Positions 44,623 to 56,871 of a stretch of DNA of 64,000 bases are shown piece after piece. The stretch spans positions 376,921 through 440,920 of the forward strand of contig NW_022985077.1 in NCBI RefSeq assembly GCF_010015585.1, given 5' to 3'. Every line of letters starts with the position of its first letter. Position 1 is the stretch's first letter. A program made the translations under genes and the position numbers. The DNA is from Eremomyces bilateralis CBS 781.70 (lineage: Eukaryota; Ascomycota; Dothideomycetes; Eremomycetales; Eremomycetaceae). The notes below the pieces were generated by a model. It did no database searches. It worked only from the letters and a program-made list of their open reading frames with translations, and was not told the DNA's origin.

Positions 44623-45364
44623 GGGTGGAGGATGATTGATGAGATACTGGGTGGTAGTGATGGGGTGTTGGATGGGGAGGAGGAAATCAGATGAGATGAG
44701 ATGAGGGTTCGGATGGATTGCACGTTTGGTTCTTGGAAATCGGAGGGGAGGCTTGTATGGATTGTCTGGATCATCCGGTCTCCCCGACCGAGGTCGATCG
44801 ACGCAGACGCATGGATACTTCAACTTTTGTATATACCATTTTCTTCTCCCGGTGGTGCACGATGCGTTAGCTGATTGACGACTCTTCCTGTTTACGGATG
44901 TGACTGTTCACGGACGGAGGTGGTTCCCGTCGTTTTGGGTAGGGAGCTGGTTGCTTGAGGGACTGGTTACTTGATGGACTGGTTGGTGTTTGGGATTATA
45001 TGGTAGGTAGCTTGTGTTAGGGGGGCGGATGAAATCAAGAGGTTAATGAATGGTTGCTTTGGTGAATGGTGATTAGGTGTGGATGGTCCTGGTTGTGGCT
45101 CTGGGATCGGAGAGGGATAGATTCTGGCCGGTCGAGTTGATCGAGCTGAGGTTTTCTTGTTGCTGCGGATTCTGAAGGGATGTTCACAGTTTCTATAACA
45201 CGTCGCCGAGGGGTATGTTGTTTCGAGAGTCTAGCATAGCTACGGAAGCTAGTTAGCCTCTATGATGCTGGACTTGCCTCTATCTAGTTTTATGGCGGGC
45301 CTTCTAAGTTTAAACAAGACATATTCAGCCACTAATTGACCGATTTCCTATTCCACCCCATCCC
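44623..45364. other. Convergent 3' region RFX / acetoacetyl-CoA synthetase
   Basis: 742 bp between stop codons. It has a small (ATGAG)n run near 44690-44706 and three loosely repeated GACTGGTT units at about 44950-44990. No gene or other feature is recognised. Confidence 0.45.
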
Positions 45365-47574
45365 CTACAATTTCGACGGCCTCATCACCTCCAGCCCCAC
45401 AAACCGCTTATACAGCTCGAACGACTCCGGATTCGCCACCGTTGCGCTCGCCTTGACGCTCTTCCCACTAATAATCTGCTTGATCGCACCCTCCACCTTC
45501 TTCCCGTTAATCGTCACTGGGATCTGCGCCACCTCCTCGACGTACTTTGGCACGTGCCGCGCGGATAACCCCTCGCGGATCGTCTGCTTGAGCCGGGTGG
45601 CCAGCTCGGGGGTAAAGACGTGCCCCGTGTTCATCCGCACGAAGAGGAACACTTCTTCGTCGGTGTCGTGCGGGCGGCGGCGGCCGACGCAGAGGGTTTC
45701 GGCGATAGTGGTGTTGAAGAGCGGGCCTTCGGAGATGGCGTAGATCTCACCGCTGCCGAAGCGGATGCCGGATGGGTTGAGCACACCGTCGCTATATAAG
45801 ATTAGCATGCGCTGGACATCCGTCGTCCCGAATCACTTACCTCCGTCCGCTCAGCGTCAACCCACCCGTCGCCGGGTTCCGCTGCAACCAGTCATGCTGC
45901 GCCCATACCCTCTTCCCAAACTTCTCGAAATAGCTCGCGCGGTAGATCACGTTGCCTTTGTCGCCCCAGAAGAACACCGGCATGGACGGGAACGGCTTGC
46001 GGATGACCATCTCGCCCGCCTCGCCCGTATGAGCGATCGACTCGCCGCTCTCCGGGTCCACGATATCGATATCGTGGCCTAGCGCGAGCATCTGCATCTC
46101 GCCGAGGTGCACGGTGCCGCTGGGATCGGCGGCGATGAGGGACGTGGCGATCTCGGTGCCGCCGGCGGTGTTGCAGATCTGGACGGAGGGGGGGAAGGCA
46201 GTGTAGAACCAGCGGTACTGCTCGGCGCCGAGGGCGGATCCGGTGCTGTAGACCATGCGGAGGTGGGAGAGGTTGTAGGCGTTGCGGGGGATAGTTTGGG
46301 ACTGCTCGAGCTCGAGGAGGTAGCGGGGGGAGGTGCCGAAGTAGGTGACCCTGGGGTTGTTAGTGGGTGATGGAAGGGGAGGAGGGAAACGGACTTGTGG
46401 CGTTCGACGATTCGCATCATGATCATCGGGTCGGGCCAGAGAGGTGAACCGTCGTAGCAGATACATGTCGCACCAGTGGCCAGTTGCCCGACCACCACGT
46501 AGAATACCACCCATGATGTGGAAGAATACTGCATCACAACATCACGGGGGCTCATCGAGTTGTGAAGGATCGATGTTTTCCTCAGATTCAGAATCATGCC
46601 TTGCCGATGGACGATGCATTTCGGGGTTCCGGTCGTTCCACTATCGCATGTTAGACAGGAACTCAAGCATGATTGCTCTGACTGACCTTGAATAAACAAT
46701 TATCATAGGACTATTGAACGACAGCGGTCGGAATTCTAGTGTATCCAGCGCTGATGATCGCCAGAGAAATTCTTCTACGGCTGGAAATGGTTCCGGGGAG
46801 GATGCAATAGGAATCAAGAATGTCTCAGGGGGAGACGATAGATTTTCCAGGATTTGTGAGACCTTGGGAGCCACCGACGTCCGGCGACCTTTGTATGTCG
46901 AGTCGCTGTCCGCAAACAAAATCTTGGGCGAGATCTGCTGCAATCTTGATATACATCCCTATACACACTGTTACCACCGTGCTTACGGTGTCTTGCAGCG
47001 GGAGTCTTACCTCGACACCGAGATCAGGTGAAATGCAAGAGAAGATAGCCCCAATGCTTGCAGAAGCGAGCAAGAGGATGACGGCCCAATTAGAAGTGGA
47101 GACAATAGCCGCAACAATATCCCCTTCTTTGATTCCGCTACGAAGCATAGCACTTTGTACCACCCTTACCCGTTCACGCAATTCGAACCATGTGAGCTGC
47201 TCGCCCTCGAGGTCCTGACCCTCTCTTAAACCGATCAGCGCAACTTTTGACGGGTCCACAGCCGGATTACACAGGACATTCTCCGCAAAGTTGATCGATG
47301 CACCCTCGAACCACAGTGGAACGTCGCTCAACGGCACCGAGTCATCATACGCCCGCTTGACGGACGGGGGAAGCGCCGGAATCAGTCCGACGAAATCGTA
47401 AACATCGGTCCAGAAATCTTGAGGGGCGGTGACGCTCCATTTGTGCAGTTCCTGGGCGTTTTGGAGGCGCAGTCCAAACTTCTCGTTAACGCGGCGGCGG
47501 TAGATGTCGATTGGGGCGATTTCCGGGTTGGAAGGCTTCCATAGCGGAATGGCGTTGGTTTTAGAAAGAGCCAT
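45365..47574 (-). CDS. Acetoacetyl-CoA synthetase (acetoacetate-CoA ligase)
   Basis: The enzyme activates acetoacetate to acetoacetyl-CoA with ATP, a step of ketone-body/leucine-derived carbon use and sterol precursor supply. Five exons (47574-47011, 46958-46687, 46640-46395, 46350-45841, 45791-45365) give 672 residues, the normal family length. It shows the ACAS_N region (RVNEKFGLRL, WSVTAPQDFW, FAENVLC), the AMP-binding P-loop SGTTGTPKCIVH at about 279, TYFGTSPRYLL, NTAGGTEIATSL and the C-terminal SDGVLNPSGIRFGSGEIY and KKVEGAIKQI with the catalytic Lys region. TSPRYL and GGTEI point to AACS rather than acetyl-CoA synthetase. No PTS1 or mitochondrial signal is visible, suggesting a cytosolic enzyme. 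A CCTCGG hexamer lies 261 bp upstream. Confidence 0.95.
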
Positions 47575-49560
47575 ATCTGGATTTAATGGATGCGTGAACT
47601 GGTCTAACCCGGTAGTCGGGTATAATATCTGGGCAAGAACAAGATCTATGGTGGTCTATTGGCATGAAACTGACAAAAAGGAAATAAAATCCGACTTATC
47701 GTCGATATGACTTGGTAGATGAACTCGGATATGACTTGGAAATAAGAAAGTTAAGCATCAAGAATTGTTCCTCTAAACGCTGGAGAATTGAAGGGTTACC
47801 GTTTCATCGAAGCTTGCGGCCTGCGGGATACCGACCTCGGTCAAGCTTTCTCCACTGGTTCGCTTACTGCAGATCATGATGCGGAGCCGATCCAAGTCAC
47901 ATCTCGGGTTCCTGGCCTGGTAACTATGTCCAATGTCTCTTGTGAGGAATAGGAGCATATATCGACGGCCCATCCATATCACCTTTGAGAGCATGGTGCG
48001 TGAGCTCTTCAGTGGAAAGGAGCGAAGCCACGGCAAATCAGCGAAAGTTGAGTCAAGGAGCCGAATTAATGCCTGAGGCATTAACATTTGCTGCCTGATG
48101 AATATCAAACAATCACATCTCCAGCCTCCTCATTTCTTTGATCAATCGTCAATGTGCAACACAAAGTTTATTGCCTTGACCATCATATCCTACAAGTAAG
48201 ATTTGACAGACCTTTGAATCTGTCAATTTGTTGCTCTTCTTAATGATACACCCTCTGGGAACACTCATCGGGATCCAATGGACTCCAGGCGGGTAACCTC
48301 AACACGGCCTTTGTTCCACCAATTATAGACGTTTGTCAGTGTTATACCGACCGCTGAAGGGGACGAAACCTTTCCTCTGGTATTGAGGTCAGATGGGTTG
48401 GCAGGATTTGAGGAATATCTCGTGAACCCAATGCGTAGGCATAGCCCCGTCTCCCTACCTTATATCTGCGCGGGCCTGTTTCAGATTTACATTTAAGTTC
48501 GGCGAATCGGCGTTTGTCAACGTTACCTGGTTGGATCTATGTACCCAACAAAACAGTTCGTGGACAGGGCGGTCCGGCGACCAGTCTCGCATACCTGTAC
48601 CGTACTCAGTTCCGAGGGAGGCAACCTTGCAGTTCACCTTCATACCGACTCTGCACCTTTTCACCCATGGCAATTATGAACCCTTGACTAAGGAACATCG
48701 TGAATGCCAGAGACAAGTCTCAATCGAAGCAGTTCCAGGATCCGCCAGTTATAGTGAGCGAAACCCTACAGGGAATATACCCGAAATGGAAATGCATATC
48801 ATATATTCACAACGCAACAAGACGGGGGGCTCTACGCTTCCCTAATGGTTCTCTGAATCTGTCTTTCTATACCCACAGGCATTGGCTTCTGATTGGGATT
48901 CCATGAAATTGAGTTTCTTGTTACTGTCGATTTATGCTTTAATGATAATTGCGTAAGAGTCGACTTCTCATTCTTATGTCTCGTTGAATACAATATACTC
49001 TCGACAAGTCTATATCTTAAGTTTCGAACTATATCTTCTCCTTCTCGCAACTACTTCAGTCCATGGCATTTGTTATCAGAGTGAACTAGACAACGCTCTT
49101 TAGTTGTCCGTACTGGTCACTGGCATAAACTTCAGCCCTTCCCTCCCGGCTTGGAGAAGAATAGCAAGGTTTGATAGTAGGAGGCTTGCCAAGATGTATA
49201 GGAGTCCTTCAGGCTTCAGGTCATCCACTATTGGTGTCCCATCACGTCTTAACCACTCCCAACTTCACCCCGTATATATTCTATGCAACTAACCACCACC
49301 ACCTGGTGACATCGACAGGGCACGGGGTACCCGCGTGATCGGTGCCAGTCCAATCTGAGGTTTCGTATCGTGCCTGTAAGTACATTAAGTGGCGCCAGGT
49401 GCAAAGAGGAGACAGATATGTTTTGTGGCGGCTAGGAACCTTTTCAACCCTTTCTAAGTTTGTCGCAACACTTGGGCTGTCCTTGCGTGCTGAGTTGCGA
49501 TCCGTTTCTGAATGCCTTTTTCACCACATCATTTGCCAACGAAACGGCAAGGTCATCACG
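47575..49560. other. Divergent spacer AACS / lectin-like gene, no gene seen
   Basis: About 2 kb, AT-richer, with only short ORFs on both strands lacking motifs. A CCTCGG hexamer lies at 47835-47840 on the AACS side. It probably holds promoters and perhaps degraded sequence; no terminal repeat or element is recognised. Confidence 0.45.
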
Positions 49561-51149
49561 ATGGCTTCAAAGCATTTAAGCGCCGGAGGCTCTGCTCCGG
49601 AGCTGCATCCCCATTCTACGATGGAAGTTGTAGATCATGAGAACTTCCCGGAGGTCGTCGTACATAAGGAATCCGGCCATGGGAGCGACTGGCCGCTCAC
49701 ACCCACCTCTACGGCGGAACCACCAAAAACGATATGTGGTCTGGCCCCAGGACTTTTCCGGGCGATACTTATCGCAACAATAATTATTTTAATTGGCATT
49801 GCAGTGGGCGTAGGTCTCGGCATCACACAAAGCCAGAAGTTGGCGGCATTGAACGCTCAAACGACATCTCCATCTGCCGGCGCAATTCCTACGGCGCCAT
49901 CAGGGGCTGGATCGCCTAGAACATCTCTCATACCGGAACGAATTAACAACCTCATCGGTAACAGCTCACTTGCGACCGTGGATTACATGGAATACCCAGA
50001 AGACAACCCTTCAGAACGGGTCCAATACATCCGCGTCTACTTCCAAGACACCACCAACAATATCCTACAAGCTGCATGGAGATCAGACGACCCAGAATGG
50101 GTTGTCACCAGCATCACCAGCAGCTCGACCGTCGCCAAACCAGGGACTGCGCTCACGGCATGTACATTGCCCGTAGTGTCCCTGAACTGGGTGAGTAATA
50201 CATCAAAGTTGTGCGGCATGCTAACTAACGTGTTGAAAGCGGATAAGCTTGTTTTTCTTGGACCCAGCCGGACAGATCCAGGAGCTCTTCACTACCGACG
50301 GTGTCCGCTGGCTCGGCGGGAATATCGGACAAGAACGATCCGTTGCATCAGTCGACAGCCAACTTGCCAGCATATGGCAGCCATGCAGCAAAGGATTCGC
50401 TTGTCCTAACGAGCATGTCATTTTGCTCGTCTATCAAGACCCCGATAACACGACGTGGGTGTGGAGTCCGTCTAAGGGTCCGGACAGCGGATGGCAACGA
50501 TTCAAAATACCAACTGTACAGCCCCCCAAAGCAGCCGCACTGGCCTTGATTACATGGAGCAATACCGGCAACGGTATTTTCGATACTGTATTTTTGGCTT
50601 ACGGATCATCATATCCGATACCCTGTGTGAGGATGGCATTTTGGAGCCTCAACTCGACATTGGACGGTTGGGCTTGTAAGTAACCCGTTCACCTGTGCAT
50701 ACTAACCCGGCTAATACCACACACAGCGTTCGATATCTCACTACCGGGATTCTCTGAAGATCCGTATGCTGCCTATTCGGCGGATAACTTCACGACCATG
50801 TGGGCGTTAGGTACGGGGAACGAAACCCAGAGAGGCGTGGGAGTAGTGAGGTGGCGATACTCCAACCCGATTCCGGAATACAACTACACCATGCCGGTGT
50901 TTTCAGACGTCCTCGACTATTCGAAAATCGCGACGAACCAGCTGGGGAGAGCCTATGCGATGACGGCGAGTGGTGTCGGAGAGTGGGTAAATCCGGGTGG
51001 ACGAGTTGTGGACTGGCAGAAGAATGCTGTTATAAACACCACCATCACCACGAATCAGGTTAGTGATTACCAGATTTCTACTCCCTCAAGCTTCTTTCTA
51101 TATTCTAGATGCTGACTGAATCTAGACTTGCTGGACGTGTCCTCAGTGA
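49561..51149 (+). CDS. Type II membrane protein with lectin-like (fucose-specific lectin type) extracellular domain
   Basis: Four exons (49561-50190, 50240-50675, 50727-51058, 51126-51149) give 473 residues. A short polar N-terminus with LTPTSTAEPP is followed by one long hydrophobic span at about 63-87 (AILIATIIILIGIAVGVGLG), no signal peptide, so the remainder faces outside. After a Ser/Thr/Pro linker comes a beta-rich domain with repeated aromatic patterns: ERVQYIRVYFQDTTNNILQ, AAWRSDDPEWVV, ISLFFLDPAGQIQE, VILLVYQDPDNTTWVW. Such YxQD.../W repeats match the beta-propeller of fungal fucose-specific lectins. Several N-x-S/T sites support a surface location. The final eight-codon exon is uncertain; reading through intron 3 would instead end at 51115. 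Ligand unknown. Confidence 0.72.
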
Positions 51150-51908
51150 GCGATTGAAGACGTACCTTATCTCCCGATTCTCGGATTTCTTTCAAGAGCG
51201 AGGCGCTATGGGGCTACTACAGCATGGACGACAAATTGGACTTTGTCTTCAATAGAAAACGGTCTACCCGGATCGCTAAGAATTTTGGCTTGACAAAGCG
51301 ATACCACTACCATCTACGACCAAATGACCGCTTTTATTCAACACTCATGCCACTTCCCAAATTTTTCTTATTTTCGATATGAATAGGTATTGTTCACTTC
51401 ACTATTGTTTTCTAGAACTGCTTAATCGGGAAATCCTAACCACGCGACAACATCCTCGCCACTCGGGAATCCAGCTCTCGTCTCGGCTATTCGTCGTCGT
51501 CAACCCCCAGACTTCCCCGCACCTACACCTCCCCCCACCCCGCCCCCGGCTATCCCAACTCACGCTTTGTCTCCCCTAACGGAATATGTCCGCTCCACGT
51601 CCGTCGTATTCTCACGGCTCCTAATGGAAAACTGCGCTTGTGAGCGCGTTCCACTGTCCCTCCACCGACTACTGCTACCCGTAAACTGCCAAGTTCGTAT
51701 CTCCTCGCCTTAGGTCTGGCCAGTGTGAACTATCGAGCTTTGTCAAGGAACCGGACACTCTTGGCATTGGTGAGCTAACGTCGTCGTTAGACTCCTTAAC
51801 TCATTCCCGGCTCCAAACGGAGTATCAGACGGGACAACATGCCACTCATTGTTGTTCCGTTGAATCAAACCAAACGTCCTAGTTAGAACACCCTGGTAGA
51901 TTCTTATT

Positions 51909-51940
51909 CCCCCCCCCCCCCCCCCCCCCCNNNNNNNNNN
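51909..51940. other. C homopolymer next to a 10-N assembly gap
   Basis: 22 C residues (51909-51930) run directly into 10 N. This is the look of a read or contig ending in a homopolymer joined with a fixed-size gap, so the true sequence and its length are unknown. Confidence 0.95.
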
Positions 51941-52344
51941 AACTATGAATCAACTTCGCCAGTCGCCACCCTTATTCCCGCCAGATTAGATGAGACTCAA
52001 GGCCACGCATATCCGCTCGACTCGTGATCATCCCCCGCGACCGACGTCAAGGTCGGAGCAACATCGCCCAGTTGCCCCTCCACACTGCGAACTCCCGTCC
52101 CGCCGCCCACGCTCCTAGAATTTAGCGACCTCGTGGGAAATATGACCTGCATGCACCAACCTGTTCGCCTGCTTCGCCGCCCTCGCCGGTCTAGACCGTG
52201 ACCAATCTCCATCCCTCCATTGTCACCGGCAAAATCTGGCCCCACTTCGGTGAGTTCGTTGGCACCGGCCCTTCTGGGGAAACCAACGAATGTGGGGGTG
52301 ATGGAGAAACTTGCTGATGGTCTCGAAACCTGCTCGTCAGCCGT

Positions 52345-52427
52345 GTGGGAATAGATGGGAATAGAAGGGAATAGGGGGGAATAAAGTGGGAATGAAGTGG
52401 GAATGAAGTGGGAATGAAGTGGGAATA
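52345..52427. repeat. GGGAAT minisatellite upstream of MFS gene
   Basis: Degenerate 10-bp units (TGGGAATAGA type) pass into at least three exact 11-bp units GTGGGAATGAA. Just past the array GGGCATTCCCAT gives an inverted copy of the core. It lies 270-350 bp before the MFS start codon. Confidence 0.75.
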
Positions 52428-52693
52428 CCGGGGCATTCCCATTATCTCAAGGTTATCCCCAGATATCGAGAAGAGACGGACTTATTACCAGACACGCTCG
52501 GATGAGATGAATGGTCTACCGCTGCAGCCGCGTCAAAATATAAACTCCCCATATCTCCCACCTTGTCTGTTGAGTCCCGTCGTTGTGGTTGTGTTCCTTT
52601 TTATTATCCATATCCTAGAGTCTATTGTTGTGTCTCCTTCTCATTTTTTCTTTGACAGTGATCGTACTGTATTAGAAAACATATCTTGAGACA

Positions 52694-54598
52694 ATGGCGC
52701 CCGAGCCAATCAGCACCGCCGACTCTCGCTCTAGCAGCCATGAGAAAGCACACGACGGGCACATTGAGGAATTAGAGAAGGGCGGTCTCTCTTCGCCCGA
52801 TGAGAGGGTCGTGGTGACAGAGTTGACCGAGACGGAGCAGAAGGCAACGATGTAAGTCGGTCCACATCTCGCTCTCGACTCTAGAAAAGAACGACTTAGA
52901 TAGACCAAGTGGCTAACCAAAGAATGGAATAGACGGAAGATTGATCTGCGGCTTCTCCCGATCTTGGGACTCATGTACTCGATCTCGCTTGTTGACCGGA
53001 CGAACTTGGGTCTTGCCATGGTGGCGGGCATGGAGACCGATCTGGGTCTCGATGTCGGTGATCGATACACCGTGATCGTGATGGTCTTCTTCGTGGCATA
53101 CATGTACGCTCCCCATCACATTCAGTCCCCATCCCATCCAGCCCTCAAAATTATTTTCGGAACAACACCCGACTCTTCGTAATCAGTAGAAACCACCACT
53201 AATCCCGTCGAACAGCGTCTTTGAAATCCCCTCCAATCTCATCCTCCCCAAAGCCGGCGCCGCCAACTGGCTCGCCTTCCTCGGCGGATCGTTCGGCGCA
53301 ATCCTCATCGGCATGGGGTTCACCAAGAGTTGGGGAGCCATGGCGGTTTGCCGTGCGCTGCTCGGTATCATGGAGGGCGGCTTCTTGCCCGGCTGCACGT
53401 ACCTGATTTCCTGCTGGTATACACGGTTCGAGGTCGGCAAGCGGCTAGCGGGCTTCTGGATCCTGAGCGTGCTCGCGAGCGGGTTTAGCAACATTTTTGC
53501 GTACGTGTTGACGCTGTTGAAAGGGAAACAGGGATTAAACGGGTGGAGTTGTAAGTCCTTTTTGCCAATTGTTGCCCTTCTCTTCCCTATTGTTCCCTTT
53601 CTCTTCTATCCCACACTGGTACGTTTTGACCGGATTTCATACTGACCGAACATCCACAGGGATCTTCATCGTCGAAGGTGCCATCACCTGCGCGGTCTGT
53701 CTCCTCGGGTGGTTCATCATTCTCGACTTCCCCTCCAAATCCGGCAACTTCCTCACCCCCGTGCAGAAGAAATTCGCCCTCGACCGCCTCGACGCCGACC
53801 GTGGCGACGCGGTCGAAGATGAGATCACCCTACGCAAAATCCTCCACCACCTGAAGGACTGGAAGCTCTACATCTGGGCCTTTAACCTGATGAGTTCGAC
53901 GCTACCTGGGTACGCGTACGCATACTTTCTGCCTATCATCCTTAAGCAGGGCATGGGATTTAGCACCTCGAAGAGCCAGCTGATGAGCGCACCCCCCTAC
54001 ATCCTGGCGGCGTTTATCACGTTTGCGTCAGGGTGGTTGAGTGATCGGTACCGGATCCGTGGGCCGGTGATCGCGGTTCATCAGATCCTGACAGCGGTGG
54101 GGATGCTGATAACGGCGTTTGCGAAGAATACCGGGGCGAGATATTTTGGTGCATTCTTGGGTAAGTGATTTTTTCGCCACTCGAAACAGTGTGGGTGTCG
54201 ATCGGTGATGCTAACGGTGTCGGCATTAGGCATCGGGTTCCTGCAGTACTGCGTACCTGCCGTCCTCACCTTCCAGGCGAACAACATCACGTCGCATTCG
54301 AAGCGGGCGGTCGCATCGGCGACGTGCATTATTGGCGGTGGAGTCGGAGGAATCATCGCCAGTGTAGCATTCATGGCATCCGAGTCGCCGGACTATCATG
54401 TAAGTGTTCAGCAACTATCCCTGGATCGAAATGATGCTAACGGGGGGATAGACCGGCATCTGGACCACCATGGGTATCTCGATTGCAAGCTGCGTCCTGA
54501 TCGCGATCATGGATGTGTACTTCTATTTCAGGAATAAGAAGGCCAGGGCGGGTGTAGTGTTGAACGAGGGTATGACGAACTGGTATTATACCCCGTGA
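52694..54598 (+). CDS. MFS transporter, anion:cation symporter (Dal5/Tna1-like) family
   Basis: A 12-span plasma-membrane permease of the family that carries allantoate, nicotinate, pantothenate and other organic acids. Six exons (52694-52851, 52933-53103, 53216-53550, 53660-54160, 54230-54399, 54452-54598) give 493 residues. After an acidic cytosolic N-terminus comes RKIDLRLLPILGLMYSISLV with DRTNLGLA, typical of ACS-family TM1, then EIPSNLILPKAGA, ALLGIMEGGFLPG, YLISCWYTRFEVGKRLAGFW and WIFIVEGAITC. The second half starts FNLMSSTLPGYAYAYFLP, and SGWLSDRYRIRGP is the loop motif. Substrate cannot be read from sequence. The last 60-odd coding bases and the following 3' region are duplicated downstream (54531-54788 and 54789-55044). 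Confidence 0.94.
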
Positions 54599-55044
54599 TG
54601 CGTGAAATAGGATTGTCTTTCGTTGGAATGGTATGGAGATGAGACATAGCAGACTAGGCGACTGGTAAGAATATAGCACTTAGGGCATGACGGTCAGGGC
54701 ACGGACCGATACATAAAGGAATGAACTTACGTTTAACTTGCTAGCACATGGACTTTGGGGACAGGTCTAATGAATTGGTGATGGATAAGGAATAAGAAGG
54801 TCAGGGCGGGCACAGTAGTGAACGAGGGGCTAGCGAACTGGTATTACCCCGTGATATATGAGATAGGATTATCTTTTGTTGGAATGGAAGAGAAATAAGA
54901 CATATACTAGGCTAGGCGACTGGTATAAATATAATGCTTAGGACACGACGGGTCAAGGAACAGTGACACAGAAAGGAATAAACTTACGTTAAACTTGCCA
55001 GCGCACTGACTTGTGGACAATTCTATTGAATTCGTGATGGGGTA
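54531..55044 (+). repeat. Tandem duplication of the MFS gene 3' end (about 258-bp unit, two diverged copies)
   Basis: Copy 1 starts in the last exon at GGAATAAGAAGGCCAGG (54531); copy 2 starts at GGAATAAGAAGGTCAGG (54789). Both contain GAACGAG, GAACTGGTATTA, CCCCGTGAT, TAGGCGACTGGTA and an ACTTACGTT(T)AAACTTGC-like block in the same order. The second copy is not coding as an exon of the transporter. Differences include many transitions and a few small indels, so the event is not recent. Confidence 0.8.
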
Positions 55045-55239
55045 TCATGACACAAATTCCTCCGAGGCTCCTAAACGCCAGAACACAAACAACTGTAGAT
55101 CAGATCCATTCAGTATTAGGGTGACCTTTCACATCTCCTGGGCCAAGCGCTTGCACATCACGAATCCTGTTGAAGGATAGCGATTCGCGAGCATGCACTC
55201 CGCACTCCGTATTCCGTAGCCACAAGCGCTCCGCCATGC
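55045..55239. other. Spacer between MFS duplication and ATG101
   Basis: Short stretch with no recognised element; probably the 3' end of ATG101 transcript. Confidence 0.35.
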
Positions 55240-55982
55240 TCATGATTGGAAAATGCCCATCCGCTGACTCCATCCGTCGCTCTTCGGGTTCACCAAAATC
55301 TGGTACGGGAACGGATTCGATTCCGTGGTCGTGATGGGCGGAATATGATCTTTATCCCGATTGACAATATTGACAATCTTCATCGCGGTCTTCTGCAGGG
55401 ACTTCTCCATTGCTTTCCGAACCTTAATCCGATCTGCGTAACTCGAAACATCAGCTCTCCGTCTTGCGCCATTTCGTTTGCACACAGGTAATCCCAAGGA
55501 CGTTTGCGATCGAACCTACCCGTCTCCGTCCGCGGTGTTCCCACCGTCACGTCCAAAATCCACCGCTCCCAACAGATCTCCTCCTCGTTCTTCCCGAAGA
55601 AAAACGCCTTCCGCCTCCGCTTCTCGTAGAACAAGATTGCTAGCTGCCCGCGGCCGCGCGACGCGGAGCCGCCCGCGGAGTCGGCGGTGTCGATTTCCCG
55701 CACGAGCGCGGCGGCACGCTGGTCGATTTGGGTCTCGAGGTCGACGTCGTCGATGGCGGGGAGGGTGAGATCGAGGAGGTCGCGGGTGAGGGGGGCTATG
55801 GGGGTGAAGTAGCGGTGGAAGAAGATGGTGTGGAGGATGGCTGGGGGGAGTTAGTACCATATATACCAGGAGGGAGAGGGAGAGTTGGGGAATTCGGGAC
55901 CTTTGCAGACATCTTTTACGCAGGTCGGATCGGCGAAGACATCTAAGGTGTATTGGGGAGCTGTTGGCCGTTGTGGTTCCAT
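55240..55982 (-). CDS. atg101: Autophagy protein Atg101
   Basis: Atg101 is the HORMA-domain partner of Atg13 in the ULK/Atg1 complex; present in moulds, fission yeast and animals but missing from baker's yeast. Exons 55982-55901, 55840-55520 and 55433-55240 give 198 residues. The product matches the family throughout: APQYTLDVFADPTCVKDV, AILHTIFFHRYF, TRDLLDLTLPAIDD, RKAFFFGKNEEEICWERW, VRKAMEKSLQKTAMKIV and DHIPPITTTESNPFPYQI. The first donor (GTCCCG) is weak but required by frame; the second (GTAGGT) is good. A WF-finger-like position is not clear. It is head to head with PEX3. Confidence 0.95.
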
Positions 55983-56871
55983 GGTATGGATAATCTTCTG
56001 TAGGTCTTTATCTCCACCTAGCTGAAGGGGAGAGTACAGGTATGCAGATAAAGGAAGGGGTCCATGGGTTGGATCGAGGAGAACAGAACGAGTCACAGCA
56101 TCAAATCAGGGGACTTTATCATGCGAAGTGATAGATAGATATTCACTTGTGAGTTGTAGAGGGGAGAGTGGAGGGACTACGGAGTCGGGGTGGTGGACAA
56201 AGTGGGAGGTGGGAAAAGGAAGAGGGGTGTATCAGCCACCACTCACCAGATAGGAAATTGTTAAAATGATAGGAACTAGATCACTATTATTCTAAAGGCT
56301 AGCTACATAGTTAATAGATATGCTAAGTTAGCTAATGAATAATCATAGCATGTAGACGGCTCTCGAGAAGACAGTAGAAGCTGAATCCATTCTTTGGTGC
56401 TCTCATCCAGCCACCCATCCACACGAATACTCTCTCCATTTCTCCCATCCTATTGTCCAGGTGGCTATGGAGATGTCTATTGCACATGTATGTACCTCCA
56501 TGCGAATCCCAGTTAATCATACCCTAATTACCTGCCATCGTCATCCAATCCCCAATCTCTCTCGGCTGCCTCGGTGCCAGCGATGCTAGCGTGTCCATCG
56601 TAGCCGGGACCGGGGAGCTCCAATCGAATCTTGGTTTCCCATCAGAATACATTTGCGGATTCGTTACACGCGATAACTTGTGATCTTCTTGTGGTTCAAC
56701 TAGACAATCAGTAATCAGTCTTCGTTTGACTTCTGGCTGATTGCACCATACCCTACTCACCTCCCAATCTCTCTCCGTCACTTCCTATCACCACAGTTGG
56801 GCCATTGCCCTCGCCACCACAACCGATGCTGTGAATCCCTTCATCATATCGTTTGCAAGGAAAGAGAAAAC
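55983..56871. promoter_or_regulatory. Divergent promoter region ATG101 / PEX3
   Basis: 889 bp between divergent start codons. A CCTCGG hexamer (56569-56574, plus strand) sits about 298 bp before the PEX3 ATG. The middle (about 56240-56350) is AT-rich. No gene or repeat seen. Confidence 0.5.

Larger units (their letters stand above)
51150..52693. other. Intergenic region with assembly gap and tandem repeats
   Basis: 1.5 kb before the MFS gene. It holds a 22-base C run plus 10 N (51909-51940) and a GGGAAT-type minisatellite (52345-52427), annotated separately. The stretch 51400-52300 has no ORF of known family; I could not identify an element in it. Confidence 0.45.

Noticed and set aside
51909-51930. 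C22 run as a biological G-quadruplex or telomere-like tract
   Set aside because: It abuts a 10-N gap, so an assembly artefact is the simpler reading.
42014-54598. RFX factor, AACS, lectin and MFS as a secondary-metabolite cluster
   Set aside because: No synthase, synthetase or tailoring enzyme is present; the genes are ordinary unrelated loci.
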